Source: Candidatus Nomurabacteria bacterium
Lineage (GTDB): Bacteria > Patescibacteriota > Minisyncoccia > Phycocordibacterales > UBA9973
Direction of reading: 5' to 3'
DNA: 5,521 bases
Assembly: GCA_023267315.1 (NCBI GenBank)
Contig: JAHFNN010000058.1
Location: forward strand, 1 to 5,521
Shown in pieces: positions 4,880-5,521 of the stretch. Positions within the stretch are counted from its first letter, which is position 1. The number at the start of each line of letters is the position of its first letter. The translations under genes and the position numbers were made by a program. The notes beneath the pieces are model-generated. The model was not told the origin of the DNA and ran no database searches. It was given only the letters and a program-made list of their open reading frames with translations.

Positions 4880-5521
4880 ATGTTAACAACACAAGAATCT
4901 ACTGCGCATCGAGTGCTCATTATTGGGGGTGGCTTTGCTGGAATCGAATGTGCTCGTCGGCTCAATAAAAAATCATTAGGATCTATCACGGTTACACTTA
5001 TCTCGAACAAAACATATTTTGAATACTACCCAGCATTGTATCGAATTGTCACCGGTGAATCACCCCTTGAGGCGTGTATTCCGCTCTCATCTATTCTTCG
5101 CGGTAATAAAATTTCGATTGTGCAAGATACGGTCACTGCTGTCGACCTGACACAAAAGAAGGCTACCGGCAAAGATGGCGCAATATATGATTTTGATTCG
5201 TTGGTGATTGCGCTTGGGAGCGAGATTAATTATTTTGATATTCCAGGGCTCGACAGTCTTTCATTTGGATTCAAATCTGCGGGTGAAGCAATTCGATTGA
5301 AACAACACCTTCATGATTTATTTGTTGCGCATACTCATCCATCAAAAGACGAACTAGTGTCTCATTTCCATGTAGTAGTGGTGGGTGGAGGGCCTTCAGG
5401 GGTTGAACTTGTCGGGAACCTTCATTCTTTTTTGACTGATCTTGCAAAAAAACATAATACTGACCCTTCACTCATTACGATTGATCTTAATGAAGCATCA
5501 TCGCGACTCGCGAAAGCATTA
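4880..5521 (+). CDS. NDH-2-like FAD-dependent NAD(P)H oxidoreductase, 3'-partial
   Basis: 214 residues are visible and the frame runs off the window; type II NADH dehydrogenases are usually about 400 residues or more, so roughly half is present. VLIIGGGFAGIEC (12-24) is the FAD-binding Rossmann loop. NKTYFEYYPALYRIVTGESP (43-62) matches the NDH-2 segment after the second beta strand, and YDFDSLVIALGSEINYFDIPG (103-123) is the conserved ATG-like closing motif of this superfamily. VVVVGGGPSGVEL (165-177) is the second GxGxxG loop, for NAD(P)H, and IDLNEAS (201-207) carries an acidic residue (E205) where NADH-preferring enzymes contact the ribose. The family moves electrons from NADH to quinone at the inner membrane face without pumping protons; related members use other acceptors, and the C-terminal membrane-binding part that would help decide is missing. 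The ATG at 4880 is the only start: no ATG, GTG or TTG lies between it and the in-frame stop at 4850. The promoter overlaps a 16-bp repeat arm, so regulation is likely. Confidence 0.88.
   Translation, partial: MLTTQESTAHRVLIIGGGFAGIECARRLNKKSLGSITVTLISNKTYFEYYPALYRIVTGESPLEACIPLSSILRGNKISIVQDTVTAVDLTQKKATGKDGAIYDFDSLVIALGSEINYFDIPGLDSLSFGFKSAGEAIRLKQHLHDLFVAHTHPSKDELVSHFHVVVVGGGPSGVELVGNLHSFLTDLAKKHNTDPSLITIDLNEASSRLAKAL

Noticed and set aside
4753..5010. A minus-strand 85-residue frame opposite the NDH-2 start
   Set aside because: It lies antisense to the FAD-binding motif and runs across the promoter and the inverted repeat.
1..5521. CRISPR array, rRNA, complete tRNA, insertion sequence or UGA recoding
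   Set aside because: No regularly spaced direct repeats, no rRNA or full tRNA pattern and no transposase were seen. Genes end in TAA or TAG and no in-frame UGA is needed to read any protein.

Overview
The window looks like part of a Candidate Phyla Radiation (Patescibacteria, probably Parcubacteria/Paceibacteria) chromosome. This is an inference from gene content and style: AT-rich DNA, compact genes, an ECF sigma factor coupled to a DUF5667-type membrane protein with an extracytoplasmic beta-domain, a lamin-tail/PKD surface protein, and translation starts without visible Shine-Dalgarno sequences. The species cannot be named from the sequence alone. Glycines are encoded by GGN and all visible stops are TAA or TAG, so nothing suggests the UGA=Gly code of Gracilibacteria/Absconditabacteria.

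Layout. (1) 2-2458, plus strand: the 3' part of a Lys/Glu-rich coiled-coil protein, followed 18 bp later by a secreted, C-terminally anchored LTD-PKD-LTD surface protein; the two probably share a transcript. (2) 2459-2643: a convergent gap holding a large nested palindrome (21-bp perfect arms) and a bidirectional intrinsic terminator that overlaps the stop codon of the facing gene. (3) 4423-2644, minus strand: an ECF-type sigma factor and, 1 bp downstream, a single-pass membrane protein that is most likely its anti-sigma regulator and envelope sensor; a TATAAT promoter lies upstream. (4) 4495-4879: a region that looks empty at first but holds a terminator, a probable 51-residue single-pass membrane protein on the minus strand, and a divergent control region with a perfect 16-bp inverted repeat touching both promoters. 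(5) 4880 to the window end, plus strand: the N-terminal 214 residues of an NDH-2-like FAD/NAD(P)H oxidoreductase whose start codon sits 7 nt after its -10 box, so its mRNA is probably leaderless.

How the parts may work together (inference): three of the full-length proteins are envelope-facing (the surface LTD protein, the membrane anti-sigma and the small membrane protein), and the sigma/anti-sigma pair would carry an envelope signal to RNA polymerase. The most notable part is the 4694-4879 divergent control region, where one regulator could switch the small membrane protein and the flavin oxidoreductase in opposite directions.
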